A stretch of DNA of 64,000 nucleotides from JAVVHH01 sp963835135 (lineage in GTDB: Bacteria > Pseudomonadota > Alphaproteobacteria > Acetobacterales > Acetobacteraceae): the NCBI GenBank assembly GCA_963835135.1, contig CAWIEF010000003.1:1426001-1490000 (forward strand). Reading direction: 5' to 3'. The notes below the pieces were generated by a model, which was not told the DNA's origin, made no database searches, and worked only from the letters and a program-made list of their open reading frames with translations. The position numbers were made by a program, and so were the translations under genes. Shown here one piece after another: positions 54,101 through 61,776 of the stretch (the first letter of the stretch is position 1; each line of letters opens with the position of its first letter).

Positions 54101-54825
54101 AGCCCATCCCGGCCAACGCGGGGTGTTACCGGCCGGTGCGGGTGCTGGCGACGGAGGGCTCGATCGTGCACGCGCGGCATCCGGCGCCGGTGGCCAACCG
54201 GATCACGGCCACGCACCGGCTGGCGACGACGCTGCTGGGCGCGCTGCACCAGGCGGTGCCGGACCGGGTGCCGGCGGCGTATTACGGCGTGAGCTACGTT
54301 TGCACGTTCCAGACCATCGCCGACGACGACCGCCGCAGCGTGCTGGTCGAGATCGAGGTCGGCGGCGCCGGCGGACACCCGGCGCAGGACGGGCTGAACG
54401 CCTTTTCGGCCGGGATGCACAACAACGCCAACATCCCAGTCGAGATGATCGAGAGCGAGCTGCCGCTGACGATCGTCTCGTACGGATTGCTGCCGGGCAG
54501 CGCGGGCGACGGCCGCTTCCGCGGCGGGTTGGGGCTGGTGCGGGAATGGCGGGTGGAGTGCGCGGAGGCGGTGTTCACGGCAAACCTGGACCGCTTTAAG
54601 TTCCGCCCCTACGGCCTGGCCGGCGGCCAGCCCGGCGCCCCCGGCCGCCTCTCGGTCATCCGCGACGGCGTCGTTGAGGCGCTCGGGTCGAAAGTGGGCA
54701 ACCTCCGCCTGCGCCGCGGCGACGTGGTCCGATTGGAGACGTCGGGCGGCGGCGGCTTCGGCAACCCGGCCGCCCGTCCGGCCGGAGCGCGCGAAGCGGA
54801 TCGCGTGCGGGGGTATGTGCAGTAG
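51142..54825 (+). CDS. Fused hydantoinase A/B protein (5-oxoprolinase-like)
   Basis: A 1227-residue protein in one frame. Residues 1-690 form the HyuA-type ATP-binding half (IGIDIGGTFTDLQVLD, VGVDMGGTSFDVCVVG). Residues 690-1220 form the HyuB-type half (IELEVMRNALTAAAAEMD, NDPYCGGQHIPDI, GTLCHHLDMGG, GDGRFRGGLGLVREW). Separate A and B genes are typical of N-methylhydantoinases and acetone carboxylases; the fusion is typical of ATP-dependent 5-oxoprolinases. It starts at GTG 51142, facing argS. The nearby livKHMGF transporter could supply its substrate (inference). Confidence 0.9.
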   Translation: MAQAGRIRIGIDIGGTFTDLQVLDEATGRIDSLKTPTTPEDPSIGLMAGIDEAASRFGFALGDVRLLLHGTTIATNAVLERKLARGMLLTTAGFRDVLEIGRHVRRDVYGLKQTREEPLIPRDRRVEVAERMRADGSVERAPDLTGLEDAVRRIGPETVAVCLLNANVNAAHERALGDRLASAFPGLPVSLSSEVSPEIREFERTSTTVLNALLVPVVRSYLNRLQRRMAERGLGARLLLVQSNGGVCSAAVASEQPVRLLLSGPSGGALAAQLASARLGLPNLVGVDMGGTSFDVCVVGAGRVTAMTQGEIDGLPVRLPMVEIRTIGAGGGSIASVLPGERLVVGPRSAGARPGPVCYGHGGTLPTVTDANLVVGRLDEAFFLGGKMALDGAGARASLSKEVGEKLGLGIEAAAAGMLTLTNASLASAIRLSLFEKGLDPRAFSLLSFGGAGGLHAIEVAEELGIERVVFPADASTFSASGILQSDIVHDLAASRVMAADAAAVPALVRMAAGLRAQGAALLEQDGVPAARRVLALAADMRYRGQAFELVVEWGDVTPEAGSLARLVDDFHALHQRRFSYANPDDAVEIVTLRLTATGRLPAVTLTRPEPTAGDAVARSRRVFLEGAWRDVAVHRREALTGAVTGPALIEEAYTTAFIGAGWRCAPGPGGDLIAERVQAAAAASTALGAIELEVMRNALTAAAAEMDVTVWRTSRSTIVRELLDYSTAVFTAEGDIVAQSARIPQHLNSMGAGLRTIVRDFIPVAAWDEGDVVITNDPYCGGQHIPDILAFRAVFHEGTRVAIVGTLCHHLDMGGIAAGSYGATATEVFQEGLRIPPIKLVRAGAMNAEVLAMMRQNVRRPDMLWGDLQAQLASLAVGEANLRKLAARYGGAALMAGCQRMLDSSEAAMRAMIGRMPDGRYAFEDWIDDDGLSDQPILIHAAVEISGETMVVDLTGSGAQALGPINATLASAGSAVSYAVMACADEPIPANAGCYRPVRVLATEGSIVHARHPAPVANRITATHRLATTLLGALHQAVPDRVPAAYYGVSYVCTFQTIADDDRRSVLVEIEVGGAGGHPAQDGLNAFSAGMHNNANIPVEMIESELPLTIVSYGLLPGSAGDGRFRGGLGLVREWRVECAEAVFTANLDRFKFRPYGLAGGQPGAPGRLSVIRDGVVEALGSKVGNLRLRRGDVVRLETSGGGGFGNPAARPAGAREADRVRGYVQ

Positions 54826-55076
54826 CGCGCGGATGAGCCGGCGAAGGCAAGCGAGCGGATTTGCCCGTAAGATTGCGGAATACGCTGTGATGCCCGTTCC
54901 CGCCTTGCGCTGAATGTCGGCTTCGCGGTAGGCGACGGAGGCACGGTTGCCCGACTTGAGGTCGAAAGCTGCCTTTCGTAGCCGCATTCACCATGCCCCC
55001 TCCCGCCGCCGGAAGAGGGGTCAGACAGTCAGACTGCGATACGGAACGTTAGCCGCGCTCGACACCGCCGCCCCAC

Positions 55077-55784
55077 TCACATGCCCAAATACGCCCGCCG
55101 CACCTCCGCATCCGCCCCGATCGTCGCCGCCGATCCGGACATCACGATCCGCCCCGTCTGCAGCACGTAGGCCCGGTCCGCGATGGCCAGGGTCTCGGCC
55201 AGGCGCTGCTCCACGATCAGGATCGTGACGCCGCGGGCGCGGATGGTTTGGACGGCGGTGAAGATGTCGTCGACCAGGCGGGGCATGATGCCTTGGCTCG
55301 GCTCGTCGAGCATCAGGAAGCGGGGGTCCGTCATCAGGGCGCGGCCGATGGCGAGCATCTGTTGTTCGCCGCCGGAGAGGGTTTCGGCGCGTTGGGACAG
55401 GCGCTCCTGCAGGCGGGGAAAGAGCTGGAAGACGAGGTCGAGCGGCTTGAAGCGGTCGGGGCCGCGTCGGGCGTAGGCACCCAGGCGGAGGTTGTCTTCG
55501 ACGGAGAGGCGGGCGAACAGGCGGCGGCCCTCCGGGACCAGCACGGCGCCGCGGCGGTTGACCACGTGGGCCGGCACGCGGGCCAGGCTCTGGCCGTCGA
55601 AGGTGATGCTGCCGCCGATGCCGATCTGGCCGGCGATGGCGCGCAGCAGCGTCGATTTGCCGGCCCCGTTGGCGCCGACCACGGCGACGATCTCGCCGGG
55701 CGCGACGTCGAGGTCGAGGCCGTGCAGCGCCTGCAGGCCGCGGTAGCCGGCGGTGAGCGCGCGGACCTCGAGAAGGTTAGGCAA
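55077..55784 (-). CDS. livF: Branched-chain amino-acid-type ABC transporter ATPase LivF
   Basis: A 235-residue ABC ATPase: Walker A GANGAGKSTLL, signature LSGGEQQMLAIGRAL, Walker B RFLMLDEPSQGI. The short length and YVLQTGRIVMSGSA C-terminus fit LivF. It is the last gene of the liv operon and overlaps livG by 8 bases. The ligand is not determined. Confidence 0.93.
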   Translation of the reverse strand: MPNLLEVRALTAGYRGLQALHGLDLDVAPGEIVAVVGANGAGKSTLLRAIAGQIGIGGSITFDGQSLARVPAHVVNRRGAVLVPEGRRLFARLSVEDNLRLGAYARRGPDRFKPLDLVFQLFPRLQERLSQRAETLSGGEQQMLAIGRALMTDPRFLMLDEPSQGIMPRLVDDIFTAVQTIRARGVTILIVEQRLAETLAIADRAYVLQTGRIVMSGSAATIGADAEVRRAYLGM

Positions 55785-56514
55785 CGAACTTGTCCCCCAG
55801 ATAGGCGCGGATCACGTCCGGGTTGCGCACGATCTCGGCAGGCAGTCCCTCGGTCAGCTTGCGGCCGAGATGCAGCACCACGGCGCGATCGATCAGCGGC
55901 AGCAGCACCTCCATCACGTGCTCGACCATCACGACCGTAACCCCGCTGTCGCGCACGTCGCGGATGAGCTGCACGCCGGCGCGGGCTTCGGTGGGGGTCA
56001 GGCCGGTCAGCACCTCGTCGAGCAGCAGGATGCGCGGCTGGGTGGCCAGCGCGCGGGCGACCTCCAGCCGCCGCTTCTCCGGTGGCGTGAGGCTGTGCGC
56101 ATGGCGGTCGACCCGGCCGCCGAGGCCGCAGAACGCCAGCACCTCCTGCGCGCGGGTCATGGCGGCGGCGCTGGCCGGGTTGCGCAGGAAGCCGCCCACC
56201 ATGACGTTCTCGAGCACCGTCATGGAATCGAAGCTGCGGACGACCTGGAAGGTGCGGGCGATGCCGGCCTGCGCGGTCGCGACCGGGCCGAGGCCGGAGA
56301 TGCGCTTGCCCTCGAGCAGGACCTCGCCGCGGTCGGGGGTGACGGCGCCGGAGATCGAGTTGAACAGGCTGCTCTTGCCGGCGCCGTTGGGGCCGATGAG
56401 GCCGAGGATCTCGCCCGGCCTGACGTCGAAGCTGATGTCGACATTGGCGGCCACGCCGCCGAACGATTTGCTGACGTTGCGGATCTGCAGGATCGGGTCA
56501 GGCATCGGCTTCAT
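55777..56514 (-). CDS. livG: Branched-chain amino-acid-type ABC transporter ATPase LivG
   Basis: A 245-residue ABC ATPase: Walker A GPNGAGKSSLF, the signature region reads LTPPEKRRLEVARAL (a PPE variant of LSGGQ), Walker B RILLLDEVLTGL. It pairs with LivF. ATG 56514 has AAGAG upstream and overlaps livM by 17 bases; ATG 56505 is an alternative. Confidence 0.92.
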   Translation of the reverse strand: MKPMPDPILQIRNVSKSFGGVAANVDISFDVRPGEILGLIGPNGAGKSSLFNSISGAVTPDRGEVLLEGKRISGLGPVATAQAGIARTFQVVRSFDSMTVLENVMVGGFLRNPASAAAMTRAQEVLAFCGLGGRVDRHAHSLTPPEKRRLEVARALATQPRILLLDEVLTGLTPTEARAGVQLIRDVRDSGVTVVMVEHVMEVLLPLIDRAVVLHLGRKLTEGLPAEIVRNPDVIRAYLGDKFVA

Positions 56515-57502
56515 CTCTTGGCGCCACCTCGCCGCCGGCTTGGCTGCGGATGCCGAACAAGCTGACCAGCCCCTGCGGCCGGGCCAAGGCCAGCACCACG
56601 ATCAGCGCGCCGTAGATCATCAGCTGGACGCCGCCGCCCGCCGCGCCGAACCAGGCGATCGAGAGCTGCTGCACCGGGATCAGCACGGCGGCGCCCAGCA
56701 GCGGGCCCCACAGCGTGCCGACCCCACCCGCCACGGCCGGCAGCGCGATCAGGACCGAGAGCGACAGGCCGAACGTGCTCTCCGGGTCGATGAAGCCGAT
56801 ATACTGGGCGTAGAGCGAGCCGCCGACCGCGGTGATGGCGCCGGAGATGGCGGCGGCGGCCATCTTGCTGGGGAAGATGCGGACGCCGAGGCTGCGCGCG
56901 GCCTCCGGGTCGTCCTTCACGGCGCGCCAGTAATAGCCCCAGCGCGAGCCCTCCACGAGGTAGGCGACCAGCCACGCGACCGCCGCATAGGCGAGCATGG
57001 CGTAGTGGAACGGCAGGATCGAGGTGCGGAACTCGAGATTGATCCAGCTTTCCTGGCGAAACGGAATGGTGATGCCCATCGCGGCGTTGACGAATTCCCA
57101 GTTCTGCATCAGCAGCGCCGCGATCAGGCCGAAGACGAGCGTGGCGATGGCGTAGTAATGGCCCGAGAGCCGGAAGCAGGGCCAGCCGACCAGAAGCGCC
57201 GCACCGGCCGCCAGGCCGGCGCCGGGGATCAGGCCGAGCGTGGGTGGGACGCCGTAGCGGGTGAACAGGATCGACGAGGTGTAGGCGCCGATGCCGAAAT
57301 ACAGCGCGTGCCCGAGCGAGATCTGCCCGCAATAGCCGCCCAGCACGTTCCAGCCCTGCGACAGCCCGGCATACAGCAACACCAACACGATCAGCCCGCG
57401 CGAATACTGCCCCGTCACCACCAGCGGCAGCAGCGCGGCCAGGACCAGCAGGAGCAGGCCGAGCAGCCGCTCGGTCCGGCGCCGCCGCGTGATCGCGTTC
57501 AT
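56498..57502 (-). CDS. livM: Branched-chain amino-acid-type ABC transporter permease LivM
   Basis: A 334-residue polytopic inner-membrane protein with 8-9 hydrophobic segments. WNVLGGYCGQISLGHALYFGIGAY is the LivM hallmark, and AARSLGVRIFPSKMAAAAISG is the ATPase-coupling EAA-like loop. ATG 57502 overlaps the livH stop by 1 base; GTG 57505 is also open. Confidence 0.92.
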   Translation of the reverse strand: MNAITRRRRTERLLGLLLLVLAALLPLVVTGQYSRGLIVLVLLYAGLSQGWNVLGGYCGQISLGHALYFGIGAYTSSILFTRYGVPPTLGLIPGAGLAAGAALLVGWPCFRLSGHYYAIATLVFGLIAALLMQNWEFVNAAMGITIPFRQESWINLEFRTSILPFHYAMLAYAAVAWLVAYLVEGSRWGYYWRAVKDDPEAARSLGVRIFPSKMAAAAISGAITAVGGSLYAQYIGFIDPESTFGLSLSVLIALPAVAGGVGTLWGPLLGAAVLIPVQQLSIAWFGAAGGGVQLMIYGALIVVLALARPQGLVSLFGIRSQAGGEVAPRDEADA

Positions 57503-58377
57503 CACAGCCGCCCGAACAACCCGCGCGGGCGCACCGTGAGCACCAGCAGATAGATGACGAACACCCCCACCTGCTTGAGCGACGGGTCGATCACCAGCGC
57601 CGTCAACGCCTCGACCACGCCCACCAGCAGCCCGGCGATCAACGCTCCGACCAGCGAGCCGAACCCGCCGAGGGCCACGGTGACGTAGGCGATCAGCGCG
57701 AAGCCGCCGCCGACCGTGGGCGAGATGTAATAGAACGTCGCCAGCATGGTGCCCGCGATGCCGACGGTGGCGGCACCGATGCCCCAGCCGATGGAGAAGA
57801 TGCGGTCACGGTCGATGCCGATCAGGGCCACCGCGTCGCGATCCTCCCGCGTCGCCTCCAGCGCGCGGCCGAATTCGGTGCGCGAGATCAGGGCGAGCGC
57901 GGCGAAGGCGAGCAGGCAGACGACCCCGGCGGCGAGTTGCGGCAGCGGCAACACGATGTCACCGACCTTGACGACGTGGTTGGCGAGGATGCCGGTGGTG
58001 ACGGAGCGGAAGTCGCTGCCGAACGCCGTCTGCGCCGCGCCGACGAGGAAGATGGAAAGCCCGAAGGTGACGAAGATCTGCACCATGCCGGAGTTGAACC
58101 GCACGGCGAGCGCGCGGGCGATGAGCAGCCGGTAGATCGCCACGCCAACGAGGAACAGCAGGGCTGCCACCAGCGGCAGTTGCAGCAGCGGGTCGAGGCC
58201 GAGCCCGGCGCTGAGGAAGAAGGTCGCATACATGGCGAGCATCAGCAGCTCGCCATGGGCGAAGTTGACGACGTCCATCAGGCCGAAGATGAGCGACAGC
58301 CCGGCGGCGACGAGCGCGTAGACGAGACCCATGAGGAGGCCGCCGAGGGCGACCTGGAGAACTAACGAGGCCGTCAT
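57502..58377 (-). CDS. livH: Branched-chain amino-acid-type ABC transporter permease LivH
   Basis: A 291-residue polytopic inner-membrane protein. MGLVYALVAAGLSLIFGLMDVVNFAHGELLML is the family N-terminus and DRDAVALIGIDRDRIFSIGWGIG the coupling loop. It forms the channel with LivM. A palindromic repeat occupies the gap to the upstream livK. Confidence 0.93.
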   Translation of the reverse strand: MTASLVLQVALGGLLMGLVYALVAAGLSLIFGLMDVVNFAHGELLMLAMYATFFLSAGLGLDPLLQLPLVAALLFLVGVAIYRLLIARALAVRFNSGMVQIFVTFGLSIFLVGAAQTAFGSDFRSVTTGILANHVVKVGDIVLPLPQLAAGVVCLLAFAALALISRTEFGRALEATREDRDAVALIGIDRDRIFSIGWGIGAATVGIAGTMLATFYYISPTVGGGFALIAYVTVALGGFGSLVGALIAGLLVGVVEALTALVIDPSLKQVGVFVIYLLVLTVRPRGLFGRL

Positions 58378-58382
58378 GTCCC

Positions 58383-58480
58383 GTCACTGCGAGGAGCGCA
58401 GCGACGCGGCAGTCCAGGGCGGCAAGCGGTGTCCACACCGCTCTGGATCGCCACGACACCGAGCGGCGTCCCGCGATGAC
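58383..58480. repeat. Dispersed palindromic intergenic repeat
   Basis: The left end GTCACTGCGAGGAGCGCAGC and right end CCCGCGATGAC are imperfect complements, with TCCAG and CTGGATCGCCACG inside pairing as an inner stem. It sits in the 114-base gap between livK and livH. The same layout occurs at 63381-63474 and, degenerately, at 34695-34787. A transcribed copy would fold into a long hairpin and could separate livK expression from livHMGF. Confidence 0.65.
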
Positions 58481-58491
58481 GGATCACGCTG

Positions 58492-59730
58492 TTACTTGCC
58501 GACGGACCAGACCGGTTGGGCGGTGGCGACGTCGGTCGGGAAGATGGTGTGCCACACGCCGGCGGTCCATTGCTGGATCACCGGATTACCCTCGGTGTTC
58601 TGGCCGGTCTCGTCGAACTTGATGCCCTTCCAGGGCATGACCGTCATGTTGCCGGGGATGTCGGTGGCCTTCAGCGCGGCTTGTAGGTCGGTGTTGGTGG
58701 TGGACTTGGCGCGGTTGATGGCGTCGGCCAGCACCTCGAGCGCGGTGACCTCGCGCGCGGTCAGGTCGTTGAGGTCCTTGCCGTCGTTGCGGGCGGCGTA
58801 GAGCTTGTTGACCGGGGCGATCGCGGGCCGGGTCGGGGTGGCGTCGAGGGCGAAGCTGGAGCGGCTCATGACGCCTTCGGCGAGCGCGCCGGAGGATTTC
58901 AGGAAGGCCGGGTCGATGAACCCGGCGTCCTGCGCGAGGATGGCCTTGGGCGTGTAGCCGGCGTCGTGCATGGAGCGCATCAGCAGGATGGCGTCGCTGG
59001 TGTAGGAGGACGGCAGCACGATGTCGGCGTCGGCCGCCTTGAGCCGCTGCGCCTCGACCGAGAGGGAGGGCGTGCTGGCCTGGTAGGCGAGGTCGGCGGC
59101 GACCTTGATGCCGGCTTTCTCGGCCAGGCCCGCCTGCAGCTTGCCGCTGTCGGTGCCGAAGACGGAGTTCTCGTGGATTATGGCGGCGGTCTTGATCGGG
59201 TGGCCGTTCTTGCCGGCCCAGTCGATGAAGTCGAACATCGCCTGGGTAAAGCCGACATCGGTGGGGGACGAGCGGAAGAACCAGGTCAGACCCTGCTTGT
59301 TCAGGCTCGGCGACGAATTGTCGGCGGAGATGTAGGGGATCTGATAGCGGTCGCAGATCTGGCTGATGGTGACCGCGGTGGCGCTGGTGTAGCTGCCGAT
59401 GATGGCGACGACCTTACCCTGGGTGATGAGGCGTTCGGCCTCGGTGCGGGCGATCTGCGGGTTGTTCTGGCTGTCGGCCCAGACCAGCTTGACGTGCGCG
59501 CCGCCGACGCCGGGCAGGCCGCCGCCGGCGCCGAACAGGATGCCGGGGACGTTCTCGCTGCCGTTAATGATGGCGGCCATGGTTTCCATGGCGGCCTGCG
59601 CGTCGTGCCCGATGGCGGCCGCATTGCCGGAGAGCGGATAGACGGCGCCGATCAGGATGTCGTCGGCCGCGCGGGCGCCGCTCGCAAGCCCGATCAGGGC
59701 GGAGACGGCGAGGAGGGTACGTCGAACCAT
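58492..59730 (-). CDS. livK: Branched-chain amino-acid-type ABC substrate-binding protein
   Basis: A 412-residue periplasmic binding protein. The signal peptide covers about residues 1-21 (LLAVSALIGLASGARAADD), followed by ILIGAVYPLSGNAAAIGHDAQ and the type I fold (VVAIIGSYTSATAVTISQI). ATG 59730 has AAGGAA 7 bases upstream. It heads the liv operon. The ligand may be an amino acid or the substrate of the nearby hydantoinase-like enzyme. Confidence 0.92.
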   Translation of the reverse strand: MVRRTLLAVSALIGLASGARAADDILIGAVYPLSGNAAAIGHDAQAAMETMAAIINGSENVPGILFGAGGGLPGVGGAHVKLVWADSQNNPQIARTEAERLITQGKVVAIIGSYTSATAVTISQICDRYQIPYISADNSSPSLNKQGLTWFFRSSPTDVGFTQAMFDFIDWAGKNGHPIKTAAIIHENSVFGTDSGKLQAGLAEKAGIKVAADLAYQASTPSLSVEAQRLKAADADIVLPSSYTSDAILLMRSMHDAGYTPKAILAQDAGFIDPAFLKSSGALAEGVMSRSSFALDATPTRPAIAPVNKLYAARNDGKDLNDLTAREVTALEVLADAINRAKSTTNTDLQAALKATDIPGNMTVMPWKGIKFDETGQNTEGNPVIQQWTAGVWHTIFPTDVATAQPVWSVGK

Positions 59731-59860
59731 CGGTGTTCCTTCATGCGATGCGCTGGGCTGCAGTGGAGCTTTGGCGAGCAAACGATGTGCCATGGGTGAG
59801 GTACGAGGGATAGCGCAAGATGGGCTATTGTGCGTGCGTTTGGATGACGGAGCCGATACG

Positions 59861-60250
59861 ATGACGACACCGCTGATATATCTCGCCTGCACGCTCGTGC
59901 TGGCGCTGGTGCAGATCTTGGTGGCCGCCGGGTTCAAGCGGCGGCAGGACGGGCTGGCATGGGCGGCGGGCAACCGGGATGTGGCGCCGGTCCAGTATGA
60001 GGGCGCGGCCGCACGGCTGGCGCGGGCGCAGGCCAATCTGTGGGAGTCGCTGCCGATCTTCATCGGGGCGGTGCTGCTCGCGCACGTGTCGATGCGGGAA
60101 TCGGCGCTGACCGCTTGGGGAGCCGGACTCTTCTTTTGGGGCAGGCTGGTCTATGTGCCCGTCTACGGGCTCGGGCTGGCGCCAATCCGAAGCGTCGTGT
60201 GGGGGGTAGCGCTGGTGGGGCTGATCCTGACGCTGGCCAGCCTGTTCTGA
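59861..60250 (+). CDS. MAPEG-family membrane protein
   Basis: A 129-residue protein with four hydrophobic segments. LIYLACTLVLALVQILVAAGFKRRQ opening and RAQANLWESLPIFIGAVLLA fit the MAPEG family of small membrane enzymes. ATG 59861 is taken; an upstream frame to 59657 overlaps livK and is poor. The 130 bases before it divide it from livK and probably hold both promoters. Activity is unknown. Confidence 0.85.
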   Translation: MTTPLIYLACTLVLALVQILVAAGFKRRQDGLAWAAGNRDVAPVQYEGAAARLARAQANLWESLPIFIGAVLLAHVSMRESALTAWGAGLFFWGRLVYVPVYGLGLAPIRSVVWGVALVGLILTLASLF

Positions 60251-60378
60251 CGCGACCGAGGCTGCCTGGATTCTGGGCAGTCGTCCGCTGAGCTGCGCCG
60301 TCTGTTGTGTACTACGCGCCGTTCCTGCGGGACCGACTTCGTTTGGCTTTGGCACGAAGTTTGCTCCGTCATCAACGG

Positions 60379-61776
60379 ATGGCGAAGCACTTTCCGAGGA
60401 CGATCGCGGGCTATCGTGAGCTCTACGCGGCGGGCGAGAGCCCGGCCGGAGCGCTGACGGCGTTGCGCGACCGCATCGAAAGGTGGACCGATCCCGGCAT
60501 TTTTCTGCACGTGATCTCGGCGGAAGCGCTGAAGGGCTTCGTGGCCGGGCTGGACGCGGCGGATCGGGGGCGGCTGCCGCTCTGGGGCATTCCGTTCGCG
60601 GTAAAGGACAACATCGACGTGGCCGGAATGCCGACGACGGCAGCATGTCCGGAGTTCGCCTATCGGCCGGAGCGGCACGCCGAGGCGGTGAGCCGGCTGG
60701 TAGCGGCCGGGGCTGTGCCGATGGGCAAGACCAACCTGGACCAGTTCGCGACCGGGTTGAACGGCACGCGGACGCCGCATCCGGTGCCGCGCAATCCGCG
60801 GGCGCCGGGCCGGGTGCCGGGCGGGTCGTCGTCTGGCTCGGCGGTGGCGGTAGCGGCCGGGCTGGTGCCGGTGGCGCTGGGGACGGACACGGCGGGATCG
60901 GGCCGGGTGCCGGCCGGGCTGTGCGGGCTGGTGGGGCTGAAGCCGACGCCGGGTCTGGTCTCGACGCGGGGCGTCGTGCCGGCATGCCGGTCGCTGGATT
61001 GCGTGTCGGTGTTCGCACACGACGTCGCGGAGGCGTGGGAGGTCTGCCAGGCGATGGCCGGGTTCGACCCGGAGGATGCGTATTCGCGCGAGGTGGCGCA
61101 GCTTAGTGGCGTGGCGCGGGTGATCGGGGTGCCGGCGGACGCGGATCGGCCGCGGTTCGATCCGGTGGCCGAGGCGGCGTGGGATGCGGCGGTCGAGCGA
61201 ATGGCGGCGTTGGGCCTCGAGCTCGCGGCGATCGAGATGAAGGCGTTCAACGCGGCCGCGGCGCTGCTGTACGAGGGCGCGTGGGTGGCGGAGCGGCTGG
61301 CGACGCTCGAGACGTTTTTGGCCAGCGCTGCGCCGGACGCGGTGTGGCCAGTGACGCGGGAGATTATCGAGGGCGGCGGGCGGCGGCACAGCGCGGCCGA
61401 TGCGTTCCGGGCGATGCACGGTTTGGCCGGGCTGCGGCGGGAGACGGCGCCGGTGTGGGGCCGGATTGACGCGCTGGCGGTGCCTACGGCGCCGTTGTTT
61501 CCGACCCTGGAAGAAATGGCGGCGGATCCGGTTGGGCCGAACTCGCGCCTCGGCGTGTTCACTAATTTCGTCAATCTGTTGGGACTGGCGGCGCTGGCGG
61601 TGCCGGGGCCGGACCGGACGGACGGGCTGCCGGCGGGGGTCACGTTCATCGGACCCGGCGGATCGGAGCCGCGGCTCGTGGCGCTCGGACTACGGATGGA
61701 GGCGGCCTGCCGGCCGTCGCTGGAGGCCACCACGGCGGTTGGCCGATCGATGATGATGACAGGAGCGTCTCAATGA
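60379..61776 (+). CDS. Amidase, allophanate-hydrolase (AtzF)-like amidase domain
   Basis: A 465-residue amidase-signature enzyme with the Ser-cisSer-Lys triad: Lys76 in FAVKDNID, serines in GGSSSGSAVAVA near 150-155 and in TDTAGSGRVPAGL near 171-175. Overall sequence (SPAGALTALRDRI, TPHPVPRNPRAPG) is closest to the amidase half of allophanate hydrolase; the C-terminal domain of full-length AtzF (about 600 residues) is absent. ATG 60379 is used; the frame is open to 60307. Its stop overlaps the start of a dipeptide-type binding protein, so it likely hydrolyses an imported amide. Confidence 0.85.
   Translation: MAKHFPRTIAGYRELYAAGESPAGALTALRDRIERWTDPGIFLHVISAEALKGFVAGLDAADRGRLPLWGIPFAVKDNIDVAGMPTTAACPEFAYRPERHAEAVSRLVAAGAVPMGKTNLDQFATGLNGTRTPHPVPRNPRAPGRVPGGSSSGSAVAVAAGLVPVALGTDTAGSGRVPAGLCGLVGLKPTPGLVSTRGVVPACRSLDCVSVFAHDVAEAWEVCQAMAGFDPEDAYSREVAQLSGVARVIGVPADADRPRFDPVAEAAWDAAVERMAALGLELAAIEMKAFNAAAALLYEGAWVAERLATLETFLASAAPDAVWPVTREIIEGGGRRHSAADAFRAMHGLAGLRRETAPVWGRIDALAVPTAPLFPTLEEMAADPVGPNSRLGVFTNFVNLLGLAALAVPGPDRTDGLPAGVTFIGPGGSEPRLVALGLRMEAACRPSLEATTAVGRSMMMTGASQ

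Noticed and set aside
51901..54987. 1028-residue antisense open frame opposite the hydantoinase gene
   Set aside because: It is Arg/Pro/His-rich low-complexity sequence without domains, as expected of a shadow frame in high-GC DNA opposite a clear gene.
54826..55076. Transposase remnant in the 251-base gap after the hydantoinase gene
   Set aside because: Short frames here have no recognisable transposase motif or terminal repeats; I see nothing I can name in this gap.
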